Assembly (NCBI GenBank): GCA_035934555.1
Contig: DASYXT010000085.1
Span: 1-64,000 of the forward strand
Length of the DNA stretch: 64,000 nucleotides
Reading direction: 5' to 3'
Origin: DASYXT01 sp035934555
Lineage (GTDB): Bacteria > Verrucomicrobiota > Verrucomicrobiia > Limisphaerales > UBA8199
Shown here piece by piece: positions 60,439 to 64,000 of this stretch. The stretch's first letter is position 1. Every line of letters starts with the position of its first letter. Below the pieces are notes generated by a model. The model ran no database searches. It was not told where the DNA came from and worked only from the letters and a program-made list of their open reading frames with translations. The translations under genes and the position numbers were made by a program.

Positions 60439-60813
60439 ATGAAACGCATGCCGCGCATCTCCGAGACCGAGTGGGAGCTGATGAAAGTGGTTTGGGCCCA
60501 GGGCCCATGTTCGGCGGGGCAAATCATCGAGGCCTTGACGCTGCGGGACTCTAGTTGGCATCCGAAGACCGCCAAGGCGTTTCTGAACCGGTTGGTGCGG
60601 AAGGGGGCATTGGGTTTCACCAAAGAGGGCCGGGCATATCTCTACAGGGCGTTGGTGCAGGAAAGGGACTGTGTTGCGGCCGCCAGCGACTCGTTTCTGG
60701 ATCGGGTGTTTGGCGGTTCGCTTAAGCCCATGCTGGCGCATTTTGTCGAGCGCAAACGGCTTTCGGCGGAGGAGATTCGCGAGTTGCGCCGCCTGCTTAA
60801 GGAGCAGGAATAG
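60439..60813 (+). CDS. BlaI/MecI-family transcriptional repressor
   Basis: A 124-aa winged-helix repressor. The segment RISETEWELMKVVWAQGPCS and TAKAFLNRLVRKGALG match BlaI helices, and the C-terminal half is a dimerisation helix region (LSAEEIRELRRLLKEQE). BlaI is released when its partner membrane peptidase cleaves it. The membrane peptidase gene follows by 21 bases, and a palindrome overlaps the promoter. Confidence 0.94.
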   Translation: MKRMPRISETEWELMKVVWAQGPCSAGQIIEALTLRDSSWHPKTAKAFLNRLVRKGALGFTKEGRAYLYRALVQERDCVAAASDSFLDRVFGGSLKPMLAHFVERKRLSAEEIRELRRLLKEQE

Positions 60814-60834
60814 GAACGCATCAGCGGAGCGCTT

Positions 60835-62583
60835 ATGGACCAAGTTCTCGCCTATGGCTGGGCCGCCGCAGTGATCAAGGCGTCAGCGCAGGGGGCAGTG
60901 CTCATCGTGTTGGTGCTGATCGCTCAGCGGGTTTTTGGCCGATGGCTGAATGCCCGCTGGCGTTACAGTCTGTGGCTGCTGGTGCTTTTGCGGCTGGCGC
61001 TGCCCTGGACGGTTTCTTCGCCGGTGAGCGTGTTTAATCTGATGCGCCTTGGCCGGTCTTCTTTGGCGCAAATGGCAAGGGCCGGCACTGCAGGCACCGC
61101 TGCGCGGTTGATGGAACCCGCGTTGACGGGGCGCCCTGCCGAGCGAGGGGATGGCAGCGAGCTTTTCAGCGCGCGGGAGGTCCGGGCCGCTCGTACAGGA
61201 CTGGGCTGGCTACTCGCATTATGGGCCGCGGGGGTTATGGTCCTGACGGGTTTATTATTGGCGACCCACATCCGGTTTTGGGGCTTGGTGGCGCGGCAGC
61301 GGCCGTTGATTGATGCGAGGCTGTTGAATCTGCTGGAAGACTGCAAACAGTCCATGGGCGTGCGGACACCGGTGACGCTGGTCGAAACCGCGGCGGTCGG
61401 CAGTCCGGCCTTGTTCGGTTTCGTGCGGCCGCGGCTGCTGTTGCCGGCGGGGCTGACGCGGAGTTTTTCCCTCGAGGAATTGCGGCACGTGTTCCTGCAC
61501 GAGGTGAGCCACCTCAAGCGGCACGACATCCTGGCCGGGTGGGTGGTGACCGCGCTCCAAATTGTGCATTGGTTCAACCCGCTGGTCTGGCTGGCGTTTG
61601 GGCGGATGCGCCTGGACCGCGAGCTGGCATGCGATGCGATGGCGCTGGCTTATTTGCGGGGCGAGGCGCGGGAGAGCTATGGGAGTACCATTATCAAGTT
61701 GCTGGAGAGCTTTGGACGCTCGGCTTGGGGGCCGAGCCTTGCAGGTACTGTGCAAAGTAGAAACCAAATACGAGAAAGAATCAACATGATTGCTAGATTC
61801 CAACGGAGCCGGTCCTGGCCGGTCCTGGCCCTGGGGCTATTCATTGCCCTGGGCGCGGCTGCGCTGACGGATGCCGAACCCGCCGATTCGCCCTTGAGCA
61901 AGGAGCTGCGCGGCACCTGGGTGATGGTGGGCGAACCAGGGCACATCGGAGCGATCCCGGCCGAAGGTGGCCGGATCAAGTCGTTGACCGATTCGCATTG
62001 GTCGGTCACGCAAGCCGACCCGAGGACCGGGGTGGTGTTGTTCCATCATGGCGGGACTTACACGGTCAAAGGCAACGAGTATGATGAGCACGTCGAGTAT
62101 GCCGACGAAAACACGAAGGAGCTCATCGGGCACACATTCAGGTTCAAGGCTAGGGTTGAGGGGGATACTTTGACCCTGTTAGGAATGGGCAACCCGTGGA
62201 AAGAAGTTTGGAAGCGGGCGCCGTCCTCAGCGCCGCAAAAGGCCGATGCGGCCGCGCTGCAGGGGAAGTGGACCGGGGAGGTTTCCGGCGAAGAGGGGCC
62301 GGGCGCGGCCACTCTGGTCGTCCAAGGCACATCTCTGGAATTCCGCGCACCCGACACCAATGAGTGGTACAAGGCCACTTTCTTGCTCTTTGACACGGCG
62401 CCCAAACAGCTCGTGGCGACGGTCACAGCGAGCTCAGTGGCCGATTTTGTCGGGCAGACTGCTTATGCAATTTACCAATTGAAAGAGGGGAAACTCACAC
62501 TGACGGGCTACGCTCCCGGCGTGCCGGCGGCGCCGGCGAGCTTCGATGCCCCGGGTGCGCGGAAGTTTGTTTTTAAGAAGTAG
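60835..62583 (+). CDS. BlaR1/MecR1-type M56 membrane metallopeptidase with extra C-terminal domains
   Basis: A 582-aa membrane zinc peptidase. Helices lie near residues 16-31, 44-62 and 125-143. The zinc site is HEVSHLKRHD (His222, Glu223, His226) with Glu263 in DRELACDAM. A fourth helix near 325-343 (PVLALGLFIALGAAALTD) leads outside the cell. Instead of a beta-lactam-binding domain, the tail has two small beta-rich repeats: residues about 352-455 (LRGTWVMVGEPG) and about 465-580 (LQGKWTGEVSGEEGPG), like the TIGR03067 domain of planctomycetes and verrucomicrobia. The sensed signal is therefore probably not a beta-lactam. Confidence 0.9.
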   Translation: MDQVLAYGWAAAVIKASAQGAVLIVLVLIAQRVFGRWLNARWRYSLWLLVLLRLALPWTVSSPVSVFNLMRLGRSSLAQMARAGTAGTAARLMEPALTGRPAERGDGSELFSAREVRAARTGLGWLLALWAAGVMVLTGLLLATHIRFWGLVARQRPLIDARLLNLLEDCKQSMGVRTPVTLVETAAVGSPALFGFVRPRLLLPAGLTRSFSLEELRHVFLHEVSHLKRHDILAGWVVTALQIVHWFNPLVWLAFGRMRLDRELACDAMALAYLRGEARESYGSTIIKLLESFGRSAWGPSLAGTVQSRNQIRERINMIARFQRSRSWPVLALGLFIALGAAALTDAEPADSPLSKELRGTWVMVGEPGHIGAIPAEGGRIKSLTDSHWSVTQADPRTGVVLFHHGGTYTVKGNEYDEHVEYADENTKELIGHTFRFKARVEGDTLTLLGMGNPWKEVWKRAPSSAPQKADAAALQGKWTGEVSGEEGPGAATLVVQGTSLEFRAPDTNEWYKATFLLFDTAPKQLVATVTASSVADFVGQTAYAIYQLKEGKLTLTGYAPGVPAAPASFDAPGARKFVFKK

Positions 62584-62584
62584 G

Positions 62585-62735
62585 CGTCACTTTCAGCGTT
62601 GGCGCTGAGGGCTCCCCTCCACTGACCTACCTGTGGAACAAGGACGGATTAACCATTCCCGGGGGCAACCAATGCGAGATTGCCACCACACTCATTAATC
62701 CTGATTCGGTGCGTTACCACCAAAATGAGCACAAT
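62585..62735 (+). pseudogene. Ig-like domain fragment
   Basis: Starting straight after the peptidase gene, the frame at 62583 reads VTFSVGAEGSPPLTYLWNKD and GLTIPGGN, the standard repeat of bacterial Ig-like domains (sequence SGTPPLTYQW). The coding feel fades after about 62735 in the same frame, and no start or full domain is present. It looks like the remnant of a surface Ig-repeat protein. Confidence 0.5.
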
Positions 62736-63009
62736 CAGCTTTCCTATTACAAAAGATTCCGATCAATCAGAAACATACGCGACCTGATGTCGATCCCATG
62801 CCGCAAGGCTTGGGGTAAATCGTCAAAACAAAATGTGGTATCCATAATTCAAAGAGTATTGCAACCGTTTAAGATTCCGCCGCCGCCGTGCCGCTCGCCC
62901 CATCGGCCCTCGCCGCGCAGGCGTGTTTCGGCTTCGCGATTACGTCATCCGCAGGTTCCAATCTTGACAGGCCGGCTCGAACGCTCTTTTTTGTGGTTGG
63001 TCTCACACT

Positions 63010-63588
63010 GTGAACGATACCGCCCGAGTGCTTGAGGCGATAGACCGCGGCGACGCCAAGGCCGCCGAGGATCTGCTCCCGCTGGTCTATAATGAGTTGC
63101 GGTGTCTGGCCGCGCACCGATTGGCGGGCGAAAACCACGAACACACCCTCCAGCCAACCGCTCTAGTACATGAAGCGTGGCTGAAGGTTTCGGGCATCGA
63201 TGGGCGTGTGTGGAATGGGCGACAGCACTTTTTCGCTGCGGCCGCCGAGGCGATGCGGCGCATCCTGGTGGATCGGGCTCGTCGCCGTCAGACGGCCAAA
63301 CGCGGAGCCGGCCAGCCGTGTCAGGACGCGGACGATGCAGACATCTGCGCTCCGGCTCCCGACGAGCAGTTGCTGGCGGTGAGCGAAGCGCTGGCGCACT
63401 TCGCGGCGGTGGACCCACGCAAAGCCGAGCTGGTTAAGCTGCGTTACTTCGTTGGCCTGACGTTCGACGAGGCCGCCGAGGTGCTAGGCATCGCCGTGCC
63501 GACTGCCAAGGGCTGGTGGGCTTACGCGCGCGCCTGGCTCCGAGTGGAGATAGAAGGGCAACCGCACCGCGGCAATGGCGGCCAATGA
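63010..63588 (+). CDS. ECF-type RNA polymerase sigma factor
   Basis: A 192-aa sigma factor of the group common in Planctomycetes and Verrucomicrobia. Region 2 includes LLPLVYNELRCLAAHRL and LVHEAWLKVSG, and region 4 LRYFVGLTFDEAAEVLGIAVPT with the helix AKGWWAYARAWLRVEI. It is directly followed by a serine/threonine kinase gene, a standard pairing in which the kinase probably controls the sigma factor. The ATG-type start is GTG at 63010. Confidence 0.93.
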   Translation: MNDTARVLEAIDRGDAKAAEDLLPLVYNELRCLAAHRLAGENHEHTLQPTALVHEAWLKVSGIDGRVWNGRQHFFAAAAEAMRRILVDRARRRQTAKRGAGQPCQDADDADICAPAPDEQLLAVSEALAHFAAVDPRKAELVKLRYFVGLTFDEAAEVLGIAVPTAKGWWAYARAWLRVEIEGQPHRGNGGQ

Positions 63589-63665
63589 CGAAATCGAAAA
63601 TACCAGCATACTTTTTGTCCGCGAACCGCGCTTTATATAGGTAGTTGAACGAAAGAGATGCCGCA

Positions 63666-64000
63666 ATGAAGCCGGATCCGCAGCATGAGGCCTCCCTGTT
63701 CGAGGCTGCCGCCAAATTAACCGGCGAGGCACGCGCCGCCTTCCTGAATGGCGCCTGCCATGGCAATCCCGCGTTGCGCCAGCGTTTGGAGGCGTTGCTC
63801 GCGGCGCACGATAAGCAGGACGCATTTCTCGAACCCGCAGTGCTCCCCCGGGGCGCCCAGGCCCTCACAACCCTCAAGCTCGGCCCGGCCGATGACAAGG
63901 ACGAAGCTGTCGGACACATGATTGGGCGGTATAAGCTCCTGCAAAGAATCGGCGAGGGAGGCTGCGGCGTGGTGTATATGGCCGAGCAGCAGGAGCCGGT
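63666..64000 (+). CDS. Serine/threonine protein kinase, N-terminal part (cut by window end)
   Basis: Only the first 111 codons are present. After a helical N-terminal region (EASLFEAAAKLTGEARAAFL) of the kind found in sigma-linked kinases, the kinase domain begins GRYKLLQRIGEGGCGVVYMAE, with the ATP loop at residues about 96-106. The gene starts 77 bases after the sigma factor. It runs past position 64000. Confidence 0.88.
   Translation, partial: MKPDPQHEASLFEAAAKLTGEARAAFLNGACHGNPALRQRLEALLAAHDKQDAFLEPAVLPRGAQALTTLKLGPADDKDEAVGHMIGRYKLLQRIGEGGCGVVYMAEQQEP

Overview
This window looks like a chromosomal contig from a soil or freshwater member of the Verrucomicrobiota, most likely in the Pedosphaera/Limisphaera lineage. 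The evidence is indirect: high-GC Gram-negative genes, a sigma-factor/serine-threonine kinase pair, a PocR-domain AraC regulator, Ig-like fragments, and several families of short dispersed inverted repeats. No rRNA or tRNA gene was recognised, so the taxonomy is inference.

Layout. 1-6.2 kb: an integron-type integrase with an unusual extra N-terminal domain and a repeat-rich upstream region, then an AsmA-like protein, a lone receiver, acylphosphatase, a phosphoesterase, a heptosyltransferase-like GT9 and a nitroreductase. 6.2-9.4 kb: glnB, a possible origin-like spacer, dnaA and an orphan ABC-2 ATPase. 9.5-18.6 kb: a PEGA-like lipoprotein, argC, rplM-rpsI, a secreted beta-helix protein, an RG-rich putative RNA-binding protein beside a DEAD-box helicase, and asd. 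18.8-27.0 kb: a tonB-exbB-exbD operon, a large exported TPR/ankyrin/SLBB-like protein, and a two-component pair. 27.1-35.4 kb: trpF, a lipoprotein behind a PhoB-like repeat promoter, fdxA, mutM, an AraC regulator, queE, and a gcvT-gcvH-glutaredoxin-lipA operon. 35.5-45.8 kb: an RND pump pair, a minimal histidine kinase, and a YfiR-like/histidine kinase pair divergent from a TonB-dependent receptor. 45.8-48.5 kb: a decayed, lower-GC islet with a tandem repeat and a frameshifted gene. 48.5-56.6 kb: a beta-propeller protein, a GldG-like protein and a three-gene porin-cytochrome cluster (7-haem cytochrome, about 8-haem MtrA/DmsE-like cytochrome, MtrB/PioB-like barrel), then a ThuA-like protein. 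56.7-60.0 kb: an HlyD/ATPase/permease exporter. 60.1-64 kb: a BlaI/BlaR1-type pair with a visible operator, an Ig-like remnant, an ECF sigma factor and the start of a protein kinase that runs off the window.

How it fits together. Most genes are ordinary housekeeping, envelope and signalling genes. The most distinctive system is the porin-cytochrome cluster, which predicts electron transfer across the outer membrane. The other notable features are the structured repeats: at least three families, one of which lies inside the predicted 5' coding end of the ankyrin-repeat gene.
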